A DNA stretch of 43,447 nt, from the IMG/VR virus record IMGVR_UViG_3300044617_000784, positions 1 to 43,447 of that record. One strand, written 5' to 3'. Positions 1 to 6,168 of this stretch are shown piece by piece. The stretch is from a virus. The notes beneath the pieces were generated by a model. It was not told the origin of the DNA. It did not search any database and saw nothing but the letters and a program-made list of their open reading frames with translations. Every line of letters starts with the position of its first letter. Position 1 is the stretch's first letter. Position numbers and translations under genes: made by a program.

Positions 1-341
1 AATTGGAATGGTCCACCGTTATATAGCCATTCATCAAGTGAATTTGCTTCCCAGATAGGATAGAAGTGAAGACCAATAGCGTTGCTTGAAGGGACAACAG
101 CACCAGAGATGATGTTGTTTCCATACATGAGTGAACCAGCAACAGGTTCACGAATGCCATCGATGTCCACAGGGGGAGCACCGATGAAGGCGATGATGAA
201 ACAAATTGCTGCAGAAAGCAGTGTTGGAATCATCAGAACACCGAACCAACCAACATAAATGCGGTTATCGGTTGAAGTAACCCACTGGCAAAAAGATTCC
301 CATGGGTTGGTAAGATTGCGTTGTGCAATAGAAGCAGTCAT
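1..341 (-). CDS. psbA: Photosystem II D1 protein, 5' part only (runs off the window)
   Basis: Translating the minus strand from the ATG at 339-341 gives the D1 N-terminus: [17 protein letters not shown], then the [18 protein letters not shown] segment, the first transmembrane helix and [15 protein letters not shown]. About 113 residues are present; the rest lies beyond position 1. D1 is the fast-turnover core subunit of photosystem II. Cyanophage copies are known to keep electron flow going while host D1 is lost during infection. The gene has a long structured leader (342-503) and a consensus promoter at 510-538 whose -10 region is fused to a late-promoter-like motif. Identification is essentially certain; whether the full gene contains an intron cannot be seen here. 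Confidence 0.97.
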   Translation of the reverse strand, partial: MTASIAQRNLTNPWESFCQWVTSTDNRIYVGWFGVLMIPTLLSAAICFIIAFIGAPPVDIDGIREPVAGSLMYGNNIISGAVVPSSNAIGLHFYPIWEANSLDEWLYNGGPFQ

Positions 342-364
342 TTTCGTTAAAGGGTAAGTAAAAG

Positions 365-416
365 TCCAGGGGGTTCTGGATGTTACATTATTCCCCACAC
401 CACCCTCCAGTGTGGG
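365..416 (-). promoter_or_regulatory. Two hairpins in the psbA leader
   Basis: The predicted psbA 5' leader (about 160 nt between the -10 box at 510-515 and the ATG) contains two short stem-loops. One has a 5-bp stem TCCAG/CTGGA (365-369 with 376-380). The other has a 7-bp stem CCCACAC/GTGTGGG (394-400 with 410-416, 9-nt loop). No strong Shine-Dalgarno is visible directly before the ATG. The hairpins may affect mRNA stability or translation; that role is inference. Confidence 0.4.
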
Positions 417-509
417 TATGAGAGACGCATTTATACTCCCATAGGTCTCGGTTAACGGGAGTTGCAAACATTAAAGAACTGTTACATTCCTTAACGTGTT
501 GTTGTATTT

Positions 510-538
510 ATCATAACACTGTGTTGAAATCCTGTCAA
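510..538 (-). promoter_or_regulatory. psbA promoter, sigma70-type, overlapping a late-promoter motif
   Basis: On the minus strand TTGACA (533-538) and TATGAT (510-515) are separated by exactly 17 nt. The -10 hexamer runs into GATAAATAC, so a T4-like late motif (ATAAATA) overlaps the same place at about 504-512. This would allow both early transcription by host polymerase and late transcription. Confidence 0.75.
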
Positions 539-547
539 GGGGTTTTC

Positions 548-555
548 ACTAAATA
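548..555 (+). promoter_or_regulatory. Late promoter motif ACTAAATA for the gene at 576
   Basis: The motif ACTAAATA ends exactly 20 nt before the ATG at 576. The same 20-nt distance is found before the starts at 21090, 31981, 32793 and 33663. The following CTTAAAA also resembles the leader at 32793. Confidence 0.6.
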
Positions 556-575
556 CTTAAAACTGCTTTCCCACG

Positions 576-767
576 ATGCCAAGGGAATGGAATACTCCCA
601 AAAGGGAACCTTGGAATGCACCGATACATAATATTTTAAAAGCAATAGATAATCACACTCAAGAATATTTCAAGAGTGGTGAAATTTGGCATTTGGAAAA
701 AGCAGATGCTTTAAGAAAATATCTTCACGAATTGAAGACTTGGATTCATAAACAAGAAGGACATTAA
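576..767 (+). CDS. Small unknown protein, 63 aa, plus strand
   Basis: A 63-residue charged, soluble protein with no signal peptide or membrane segment. It contains a central DNHTQEYF and a Lys/His-rich helical C-terminus (ADALRKYLHELKTWIHK). I do not recognise a family. It is one of only two genes on the plus strand and is supported by the late-promoter-like motif placed 20 nt upstream. Its stop overlaps the 3' end of the convergent lysozyme frame by 4 nt. The amphipathic helical end suggests a small binding or structural protein, but no function can be assigned. Confidence 0.65.
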   Translation: MPREWNTPKREPWNAPIHNILKAIDNHTQEYFKSGEIWHLEKADALRKYLHELKTWIHKQEGH

Positions 768-1240
768 GAACTCCAGAGTTTACCCTCAGCACCTCTTCTT
801 CTTAACAATCCAACTTCAACATTACTACCAGGATTGCGATACATTATTAAAGTATTAGGAACATTAGACCATTCTTTATTCCTAAGTACTCTACTTATGG
901 TATTAAAACCGGAAGACCCGTAAAAATTAGCACCAAGATTATAAGCAAAAGATAGAAGAGCTCCTTTTTGATTTTCATTCATTTCATTCCAGTGGGGAAT
1001 TTTTTCTAAAGAAGGAAGAAATTTACTTTCAATATCATACTCTAATAAATCATCTGCTTCGAGTTGAGTAATCTTTTCTCCCAATTTGAATGGTTGTCCA
1101 TTTCTTTTTCTGGTAGAACCCCAACCAATTGTGATTGGAAGATCTCCAGTTAGAGGATCAGGATAAGACTGCAAGTGACATCCTTCAAACTCTTTAATTA
1201 AATCGACACCACACTGAGGAATTTGTGATGTCTTATCTAC
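764..1240 (-). CDS. GH24 lysozyme module, read as the -1 frame extension of the upstream peptidase gene
   Basis: This frame encodes a phage lysozyme (glycoside hydrolase family 24, T4/P22 type) that cuts the MurNAc-GlcNAc bond. The fold signature reads DLIKEFEGC, QSYPDP, ITIGWGST, then NQKGALLSFAYNLG and LLRRRGAEGKLW. The only conventional in-frame start is the TTG at 1172-1174, but it lies after the catalytic Glu of EFEG, so a protein started there would be dead. Upstream the frame stays open to a TGA at about 1250-1252 with no ATG, GTG or TTG. Entry by a -1 slip at 1240-1246 adds 22 residues including the catalytic Glu, giving 158 residues from position 1240 to the stop at 764. The alternatives are a base error in the A6 run or initiation at a rare ATT codon. 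Confidence 0.85.
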   Translation of the reverse strand, partial: VDKTSQIPQCGVDLIKEFEGCHLQSYPDPLTGDLPITIGWGSTRKRNGQPFKLGEKITQLEADDLLEYDIESKFLPSLEKIPHWNEMNENQKGALLSFAYNLGANFYGSSGFNTISRVLRNKEWSNVPNTLIMYRNPGSNVEVGLLRRRGAEGKLWSS

Positions 1241-1246
1241 TTTTTT
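1205..1246 (-). promoter_or_regulatory. Probable programmed -1 ribosomal frameshift signal
   Basis: On the minus strand the last sense codons GTA AAA AAG of the peptidase gene contain the heptamer A AAA AAG in the right phase (1240-1246), directly before the TAG stop (1237-1239). A 7-nt spacer follows (1233-1239), then a 9-bp stem (GACATCACA at 1232-1224 with TGTGGTGTC at 1213-1205, one G-U pair) closed by a 10-nt loop. A AAA AAG is the heptamer used by E. coli dnaX, and this stem distance is typical for -1 frameshifting. A slip joins the peptidase to the lysozyme frame. Confidence 0.75.
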
Positions 1247-1938
1247 ACATCAAAGATTCTACCCCATCCAGTTTTATCTCTTCCATTTTCCAACCAACGA
1301 TGGGTAAGATCAGATCTCTTATATACAGCACCTTTACCGTTGGTTACTGGTCCAGTGTATCCATCATTCAATGATCCATAAGGATCATTTACAATATAAT
1401 CATCACCTTTCTTACCAATCACAACTACCATGTGTCCGCCTGTGGGATTAGATAAAGTCCCCCGATGAAGAATACCAATAACAACAGGTCTTCCAGCGGC
1501 AAGCTCACGATCAAGATCAGCAAAAGAAAGATTGTAACTAAAGTGTGATTTGATACCGTAAGAGTCCAGAACTTTTGTCTGAACTGTGTGGTCAGTCGTA
1601 TCACCGACTGAGAAAACTTTTCTAACGTAGGCATCATCGCCTTTAGGTCCTACTAGAGTGCCAGGTTTGAAATACTCTAATACCATAGCACAGGAAGAGG
1701 AATTACAGGTTCTGTTTGCGTCTCTGTAATTATCTGTCTGTGGAAAATAAGGAACGTTGAGAACTCCAGGAACTGTTGGTTCTGCTTTTGTTCTATAAAT
1801 TCTTACCCAATTAGATTCATCTTCAAGTAAATCTGGTTCTCTACTAGCAAGATCTACTTCAAGTTGTTCAACCGCAGCAACGTGCTTTGGGTTTTTTGGA
1901 TCATAATGTAAAAAGAAATTATGGAGATCTATTCTCAT
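1237..1938 (-). CDS. C39-like cysteine peptidase module of the lysin
   Basis: 233 residues. The second half is a papain-like peptidase of the C39_2 type: Q67 (oxyanion hole), C78 in TCNSSSCAMVL matching the usual CGPASLAMVL, H169 in GGHMVVVIG and D185 in VNDPYG. The first 55 residues are an acidic helical lead-in. Such domains cut peptide bonds, so cleavage of peptidoglycan cross-links is the likely role given the lysozyme directly behind. The ORF terminates at TAG right after the slippery heptamer, so two products are expected: this 233-residue peptidase and a 391-residue peptidase-lysozyme fusion. There is no signal peptide, so release would need a holin. Two AATAAATA late motifs stand 6 and 22 nt before the ATG. 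Confidence 0.75.
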   Translation of the reverse strand: MRIDLHNFFLHYDPKNPKHVAAVEQLEVDLASREPDLLEDESNWVRIYRTKAEPTVPGVLNVPYFPQTDNYRDANRTCNSSSCAMVLEYFKPGTLVGPKGDDAYVRKVFSVGDTTDHTVQTKVLDSYGIKSHFSYNLSFADLDRELAAGRPVVIGILHRGTLSNPTGGHMVVVIGKKGDDYIVNDPYGSLNDGYTGPVTNGKGAVYKRSDLTHRWLENGRDKTGWGRIFDVKK

Positions 1939-1944
1939 CGTTAT

Positions 1945-1968
1945 TATTTATTCGACCATCTATTTATT
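1945..1968 (-). promoter_or_regulatory. Late promoter motifs for the lysin gene (two copies of AATAAATA)
   Basis: Minus-strand AATAAATA occurs at 1961-1968 (22 nt before the ATG) and again at 1945-1952 (6 nt before it). The distal copy is the better placed. The pair follows directly on the T-tract of the terminator at 1972-1994. Confidence 0.55.
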
Positions 1969-1971
1969 AAA

Positions 1972-1994
1972 AAAGGAGGGATAAACCCTCCTTT
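1972..1994 (-). terminator. Rho-independent terminator after hli
   Basis: A perfect 9-bp stem AAAGGAGGG/CCCTCCTTT (1972-1980, 1986-1994) with a 5-nt loop, followed on the minus strand by a T-rich stretch. It ends the hli/ferredoxin transcript. Confidence 0.8.
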
Positions 1995-2000
1995 ATAAAT

Positions 2001-2108
2001 TTACCAGATTCCTGGAATTATCTGACCTGTCAGGGCATAAGATCCCATAGCAGCAACGATACCAATCATCGCTGCCCAACCATTAATGCGTTCTGCTCTT
2101 TCGTTCAT
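2001..2108 (-). CDS. hli: High-light-inducible protein, short form (35 aa)
   Basis: The minus strand encodes [20 protein letters not shown] followed by MGSYALTGQIIPGIW. This is the Hli/ELIP single helix: E-R-x-N-G-x-x-A-M-x-G chlorophyll-binding signature, then the Y-ALTGQ turn typical of cyanophage Hli. Hli proteins bind chlorophyll and carotenoid and protect photosystems under excess light. Its ATG overlaps the TGA of the upstream gene (ATGA), so translation is coupled to the ferredoxin transcript. It is close to the minimum length for the family. Confidence 0.93.
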   Translation of the reverse strand: MNERAERINGWAAMIGIVAAMGSYALTGQIIPGIW

Positions 2109-2335
2109 TTGTTTTCTCCTTGATAGGGGTGTTTTTGTTTAAGTTCTGGGTCTGGATTACAGACCATTTTTTCTTTGATAGGTTTAATTACAATAAACTT
2201 ATCATTCTTGAGAGTGCCAGCAATCTTGACTTCTAGTTCTACATTTCGATCCCAAGCACCACTGTCAATCAATTCATGAAGGGCAATTGAGAATTGACCC
2301 AGCATATCGACGGAAGATGGTTGAATTGCTGTCAC
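2105..2335 (-). CDS. Small unknown protein between ferredoxin and hli (76 aa)
   Basis: I place the start at the GTG (2333-2335) that overlaps the ferredoxin stop as GTGA, which matches the coupled style of this operon. The frame is open further upstream but would then overlap ferredoxin by 43 nt. The protein is mixed alpha/beta: a helical [17 protein letters not shown], then beta-rich [21 protein letters not shown], and a polar tail ending HPYQGENK. No family recognised. Its place inside a ferredoxin-hli transcript suggests an accessory role in the photosynthesis block, but this is inference only. Confidence 0.65.
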   Translation of the reverse strand: MTAIQPSSVDMLGQFSIALHELIDSGAWDRNVELEVKIAGTLKNDKFIVIKPIKEKMVCNPDPELKQKHPYQGENK

Positions 2336-2631
2336 AGGTTCTCGTTCTCTTCCTGTTCGGTAACAATTACACAATCACTTGTAGGATAAGCAACACAAGT
2401 GAGGACCCAACCCTCTGCTTGTTGCTCATCATCAAGGAATGATTGTTCTTCGTTATCGACTGTACCAGAGATGAGTTTTCCAACACAGGTGGAACAAGCA
2501 CCTGCTTTACACGATGAAGGGAGGTCAACACCTGCCTCTTCTGCTGCTTCCAAGATGTATTGGTCATCGGCACATTCAATAGTAGTTTCTGTACCATCAG
2601 GAGATTGAAGAGTGACATTAAAAATGGTCAT
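2332..2631 (-). CDS. petF: Plant-type [2Fe-2S] ferredoxin
   Basis: 99 residues, the normal length for a cyanobacterial PetF. The cluster ligands are C41, C46, C49 (CKAGACSTC) and C79 (VLTC). It carries electrons from photosystem I to FNR, ribonucleotide or thioredoxin systems, and phycobilin reductases; cyanophage ferredoxins are known partners of phage bilin reductases such as PebS/PcyA. The ATG overlaps the TAA of the 28-aa membrane peptide (TAATG), so the two are translationally coupled. The C-terminus ends in an unusual acidic EQEENENL extension. Confidence 0.95.
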   Translation of the reverse strand: MTIFNVTLQSPDGTETTIECADDQYILEAAEEAGVDLPSSCKAGACSTCVGKLISGTVDNEEQSFLDDEQQAEGWVLTCVAYPTSDCVIVTEQEENENL

Positions 2632-2717
2632 TAGTAAGTCTCACAAAGTTTTTCTACGGAAATTGCCAACAAAACAAAGAAGGCAACAGATGTTATTGTA
2701 AAGATAATTGGGGTCAT
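2631..2717 (-). CDS. 28-residue single-span membrane peptide coupled to ferredoxin
   Basis: The minus strand from the ATG at 2715-2717 encodes [20 protein letters not shown] followed by VEKLCETY. That is one clean transmembrane segment with a short polar tail containing a Cys. Its stop overlaps the ferredoxin start by one base (TAATG). It resembles the tiny subunits of photosystems or cytochrome b6f in size and topology, but I cannot match it to PetN, PsbM, PsbT or PsaM by sequence. It could be a phage version of such a subunit or a membrane tether for ferredoxin; both are guesses. Confidence 0.6.
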   Translation of the reverse strand: MTPIIFTITSVAFFVLLAISVEKLCETY

Positions 2718-2726
2718 AGTCAAGTA

Positions 2727-2936
2727 TCAAACTACTCCAAAGAAGAGGTTGCCAGTGAGAGCATAAGAAATAGCCCCAGCAACAATACCGACCATAGCCC
2801 AACGTCCATTCATTTTCTCCGCTTTCTCAGCATATGGTTCGATACCATAACGATCAAGGTCTTCCTTGGTCATATACATCGAAGGTTCTTTAGCAAACAT
2901 ATTCATTTGCCCGAACTCATTTTTAGTAACAGTCAT
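2727..2936 (-). CDS. hli: High-light-inducible protein, long form (69 aa)
   Basis: The C-terminal half has the Hli helix: EKAEKMNGRWAMVGIVAGAI followed by SYALTGNLFFGVV. The N-terminal 35 residues (MTVTKNEFGQMNMF..., MYMTKEDLDRYGIEPYAEKA) are a stromal extension found in longer Hli proteins. It binds pigment and protects photosystem II during repair, consistent with nearby psbA. It is the first gene behind the strong promoter at 2962-2990 and likely the first gene of an hli-peptide-ferredoxin-unknown-hli transcript ending at 1972. Confidence 0.95.
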   Translation of the reverse strand: MTVTKNEFGQMNMFAKEPSMYMTKEDLDRYGIEPYAEKAEKMNGRWAMVGIVAGAISYALTGNLFFGVV

Positions 2937-2961
2937 TATCTTTATTAAGATTTACAACAAC

Positions 2962-2990
2962 AGTATATAGTAAAAAAAGAGGGGTGTCAA
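2962..2990 (-). promoter_or_regulatory. Consensus promoter of the hli-ferredoxin operon, laid over the porin terminator
   Basis: Minus-strand TTGACA (2985-2990), a 17-nt spacer, then TATACT (2962-2967). The -35 hexamer covers the loop and part of the stem of the terminator at 2979-2996, and the terminator T-tract is the spacer. Confidence 0.85.
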
Positions 2991-2996
2991 CCCCTC
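2979..2996 (-). terminator. Porin terminator
   Basis: A 7-bp stem GAGGGGT/ACCCCTC (2979-2985, 2990-2996) with a 4-nt loop, followed on the minus strand by seven T. It lies 30 nt behind the porin stop codon. Confidence 0.85.
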
Positions 2997-3026
2997 CTTA
3001 AGATTTTGTTTAGATTTGCTGACTTA

Positions 3027-4490
3027 TCAGAACTTGAAGGTGGTCTGAATTACACCACCCCAGTTAGAGGAATTGTCTGCAAGACGTTGGTTGTCACTAG
3101 CATAAAAGATAGCGGGAGTAATGCTGATGTTGTCAGATACTTGATACTTGTAGAAGATCTCAAGCATCGTTGCTTTCTCAAGGTTTTCACCAGTAGGTGC
3201 TTGACCGATAGCAACACCAGCAGAGTTACCATCAACAAATACATCTTCCCACTGAAGACCAGCAAACCAAGACTGACTGTTGGTAGCATCACTAGGAGTA
3301 CCACTTACAGTATTCCAACCATAACCAGCAGAGATGGAAGGTGCCCAACCAGATTGGGTGGGTTGCCAGTATGCGTTCACAGCATAACCGTTAGAGGTTT
3401 GACCAGGAACCAGAGTACCAGAAGCACCGTCCAGACCGTTATAGGTACGAACACGAGTGCCTTCAGTACCATAACGATAACCAAATGCAGCACCCCAGTT
3501 AGTGCCACGATAACCGATTTGTGCCAGGGTGTTGAGAGCACCAGAACGATCAAACTCACCAGTTGCACTATCGCTACCGTTTTGGGCAACATAGTTTACA
3601 CCAGCAACAAGACCTTTTTTGCCGTACTGAACACCGAAACCAGAACCAGTTGCCTTGTTATAAACACCAGGAGTACCAGCAACTTGGAAGAAGTCAAGAA
3701 TGTTGGACTTGTAAGCAGTAGGCAACCAAGCAATCTCAGTATTACGAACAAGAGCACCAGCAGTAAGAGTGGTAGTGTTATTGAACGCAGGGAACTGATA
3801 GAACAGACGGTCGATAACTACGTTGTTACCAACTTCACTTACAGTGTTGTCTGCTTTGTCCAGTTTGAATACTGAAGAACTAGAACCAAAAGGATTGCTG
3901 CTGAAGTTAGATGAACGCAGACGAGTACGAAGAAGATCCTTACCAGTAAACGAGGTATCCAGATTCAGACGCAGATCGTAGTTGAATGCAGTACGAGTTG
4001 CATCACCACTTTTGGTTTGATAATTATCAACACCACCGATCACGAAGTTTGCTTCACCACGCAGTTTGGTAGTGGTGGAGAATTGTTGTGCCTCAAGTGT
4101 AGTAACTTGTGCTTCCAGTTTATCTACACGACCACGAATAACAGCAAGTTCTTGTGCAAATTCTGCCTGAAGACGCTTCAGTTCATCGGTAACTTCAGTC
4201 ACACGATCAAGGCAAGCATTCAGAAGTGCTGCTGCCTCATAACGGGTCATCGCACTACCACCACCAAAGGTGCCGTTGGGATAACCAGCAACGCAACCAT
4301 AACGTTCTACAAGGTTACTGAGTGCCTGATATGCCCAATCGGTGGGACGAACATCAGAAAATTGTGTGACACTTGTAACCTGCTCGGAGGAATATTGGTT
4401 GACCCCATTCATATTAAGGTCTGCCGCCATCGCAGCAGGAGCAACCATTCCCAGAGCAACAGGTGCAAGCATCAGTTGTTTGAGTTTCAT
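3027..4490 (-). CDS. Cyanobacterial-type outer-membrane porin (SLH + OprB barrel)
   Basis: 487 residues, full length for the Synechococcus SomA/SomB family. It has a signal peptide ending ...APAAMA-A (residues 1-22), one SLH domain at about 43-95 (FSDVRPTDWAYQALSNLVER, then GYPNGTFGGG and MTRYEAAALLNACL), and a coiled coil at about 100-137 (LKRLQAEFAQELAVIRGRVD...). An OprB-type beta-barrel follows to the end, closing with the terminal aromatic signature TTFKF. SLH binds the peptidoglycan-linked layer and the barrel forms a pore for small solutes. It has its own consensus promoter (4558-4586) and terminator, so it is a single-gene unit. Likely taken from a host. It may change permeability, replace a receptor or help exclude other phages; the choice among these is inference. 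Confidence 0.92.
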   Translation of the reverse strand: MKLKQLMLAPVALGMVAPAAMAADLNMNGVNQYSSEQVTSVTQFSDVRPTDWAYQALSNLVERYGCVAGYPNGTFGGGSAMTRYEAAALLNACLDRVTEVTDELKRLQAEFAQELAVIRGRVDKLEAQVTTLEAQQFSTTTKLRGEANFVIGGVDNYQTKSGDATRTAFNYDLRLNLDTSFTGKDLLRTRLRSSNFSSNPFGSSSSVFKLDKADNTVSEVGNNVVIDRLFYQFPAFNNTTTLTAGALVRNTEIAWLPTAYKSNILDFFQVAGTPGVYNKATGSGFGVQYGKKGLVAGVNYVAQNGSDSATGEFDRSGALNTLAQIGYRGTNWGAAFGYRYGTEGTRVRTYNGLDGASGTLVPGQTSNGYAVNAYWQPTQSGWAPSISAGYGWNTVSGTPSDATNSQSWFAGLQWEDVFVDGNSAGVAIGQAPTGENLEKATMLEIFYKYQVSDNISITPAIFYASDNQRLADNSSNWGGVIQTTFKF

Positions 4491-4550
4491 AGATTTGTTT
4501 TGTTTGTACTATAGGACAAAGATTAAGAATTACAACAGAATTCTTAAGTA

Positions 4551-4586
4551 CTTATTTAGTATAAGGGATTACTTTGAGGGTGTCAA
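4551..4586 (-). promoter_or_regulatory. Porin promoter, sigma70-type with overlapping late motif
   Basis: Minus-strand TTGACA (4581-4586) and TATACT (4558-4563) are 17 nt apart. The -10 box runs into CTAAATAA (4552-4559), a late-promoter variant. The -35 box covers the stop codon of the preceding glycosyltransferase gene. Confidence 0.8.
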
Positions 4587-5380
4587 GTGTTCGGTGAGGG
4601 AACCGAACTCTCCACAACTCTACCAAGATAAGGATCATAATCCATCAATTCATCAATACTTAATTGGGCACCTTTCTGACTCCAGAAGTTCATCTGACCA
4701 TCATAGTTTCCTCTATGGAATGCATCGATATGTTCAGGGTGAATAGAAGATCCCAATTCAATTCGATAAAGAAGAAGAGGAAGACTATAGGTATTACCAG
4801 AGTTGTAAATCAAATCATCAGCAACAGGTCTTGGTTTAACTCCATTATCCAGTTTATACTTATCACCTCTTACATGAAGACGCAGTAATTTCTCTGCATG
4901 ATGACGAGTAATAATATAGCAAGCAGTGGAAAACTCATTCACAAATCTCTTATGAACTTTGATGTGAATATCTCCTGTGCAAATGATTGCAATCTGAACT
5001 ACATCCCAATCATAAGGAATGCGACAATAAAAATCATCCCAAGTAAAGTTCCAAAACCTTACAAGATCTAAATTACAATCATCTTCCATAATGATTGCAT
5101 AAGGAGAATCAGAAGTTTCATACCAGTGTTTGATAGCCTTCAGGTGAGATGTAACACATCCAATCTCACCAGAAGACATCATCTCAGGATACCTACCTTT
5201 GATGATGTCACTTAAGTCATCTTCTCTACCATCATATGCAGAGATGCGAGTATAGTTTTCAATTTCCCAGTATTTAAACTGGTCTTCCATATACTCTCTT
5301 CTTTCTGGTTGCCCGTCAAGATTGAGATAATAGATGGGTCCAAAGTTTTTAAGTTTAAATGTTGATTTGTTTTTATCCAT
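4583..5380 (-). CDS. Glycosyltransferase family 25 (LPS/LOS type)
   Basis: 265 residues with the GT25 pattern: IYYLNLDGQPERREYM near the N-terminus, GEIGCVTSHLKAIKHW at about 71-86, and the metal-binding acidic EDD at 99-101 (YAIIMEDDCNLD). GT25 enzymes move galactose or other sugars onto lipooligosaccharide. It is the last gene of the 12-gene envelope operon; its start overlaps the stop of the GT15-like gene (TAATG). The donor and acceptor cannot be read from the sequence. No signal peptide, so it acts in the cytoplasm on lipid-linked or nucleotide sugars. Confidence 0.85.
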   Translation of the reverse strand: MDKNKSTFKLKNFGPIYYLNLDGQPERREYMEDQFKYWEIENYTRISAYDGREDDLSDIIKGRYPEMMSSGEIGCVTSHLKAIKHWYETSDSPYAIIMEDDCNLDLVRFWNFTWDDFYCRIPYDWDVVQIAIICTGDIHIKVHKRFVNEFSTACYIITRHHAEKLLRLHVRGDKYKLDNGVKPRPVADDLIYNSGNTYSLPLLLYRIELGSSIHPEHIDAFHRGNYDGQMNFWSQKGAQLSIDELMDYDPYLGRVVESSVPSPNT

Positions 5381-6168
5381 TAGACTGTATAAACTGCACC
5401 GTGCTGATATGTAAAACCTTTAACTGAAATAACATGTTCTGGTTCCATGAGAAGATTTACTCCAAGATATTTGATCGGAGCATCACCCCACCTCTTGGTA
5501 TAAAACCCACCAGTTTTATCCAATTCATTATAGAATCTCATGTATTCACTTGTCAAGAACCATGACACTTTACCTAATTCAAAATTAGTATAGAACATCA
5601 TTCCCTCTTCAATAAAGTTTTCTGGAATGAGTTCATTAACTGTTTGCCACAACCCTTCAATTACTTTTGGATTATCTTTTTGAATAGCAGGTTCGATATA
5701 TCCATAGTAACATCCAACCTCTTCTGCCCACTTAAAAATATCATAGTTAAGTGGAGTATGAATAAAGGAATCAGTATCTAATCTCAAGTAATAATCATAT
5801 TCCTTTATAACACTATAATTGTAAAGTTCTCCAGAGAAGAATCTACACATATGACGATATCCCATAGAGAATCCAGGATGACCCCAATCCACAGGACCAT
5901 TTCCATGAGTAGGATGTGGAAAGAACTCTGGAATTTGATCTAAGATTTCTTGAGGATAATCAGGGACTTTAAACTCTATGGTCTCATACCTAAGATTTAA
6001 GTTTGTCTGGATCTTAGATTTATATTCCTCAAAAGATTCTTCACAAAATACCAATACATCAGTACTAGTTGTATAAGGTATAAGATTTTCTTCTACTAAT
6101 CTTAGAGATTTATTAAAATCTTCTATGTCTTGATCAGATGATCTAACTAGGTAAACTATACAATTCAT
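5380..6168 (-). CDS. Glycosyltransferase resembling GT15 (Kre2/Mnt1 alpha-mannosyltransferase)
   Basis: 262 residues from the ATG that overlaps the upstream stop (ATGA at 6165-6168); a GTG 12 nt earlier is possible. Family hallmarks are visible in order: YDYYLRLDTDSFI (DxD-like nucleotide-sugar site), YGYIEP, MFYTNFELGKVSWF and DKTGGFYTKRWGDAPIKYL. The TNFE and DKTGGFY-RWGDAP blocks are those of fungal GT15 mannosyltransferases, which lie in the Golgi; here there is no membrane anchor. It would transfer mannose, or a related GDP-sugar, onto a growing glycan. This agrees with the GDP-mannose-linked enzyme at 14871. The family is uncommon outside fungi, so transfer is likely. Confidence 0.8.
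   Translation of the reverse strand: MNCIVYLVRSSDQDIEDFNKSLRLVEENLIPYTTSTDVLVFCEESFEEYKSKIQTNLNLRYETIEFKVPDYPQEILDQIPEFFPHPTHGNGPVDWGHPGFSMGYRHMCRFFSGELYNYSVIKEYDYYLRLDTDSFIHTPLNYDIFKWAEEVGCYYGYIEPAIQKDNPKVIEGLWQTVNELIPENFIEEGMMFYTNFELGKVSWFLTSEYMRFYNELDKTGGFYTKRWGDAPIKYLGVNLLMEPEHVISVKGFTYQHGAVYTV

Noticed and set aside
764-1174. Lysozyme as an independent gene from TTG 1174
   Set aside because: This start leaves out the catalytic Glu of EFEG, so the product would lack activity; the frameshift reading explains the open frame upstream.
1425-1637. Minus-strand 70-codon ORF within the peptidase gene
   Set aside because: A different frame of the same strand inside a clear gene, hydrophobic by codon shift, with no promoter or ribosome site.
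3006-3875. Long plus-strand ORF (289 codons) opposite the porin gene
   Set aside because: Composition is Ser/Thr-rich shadow of the porin beta-barrel codons; no start context, no recognised domain, and the porin on the other strand is certain.
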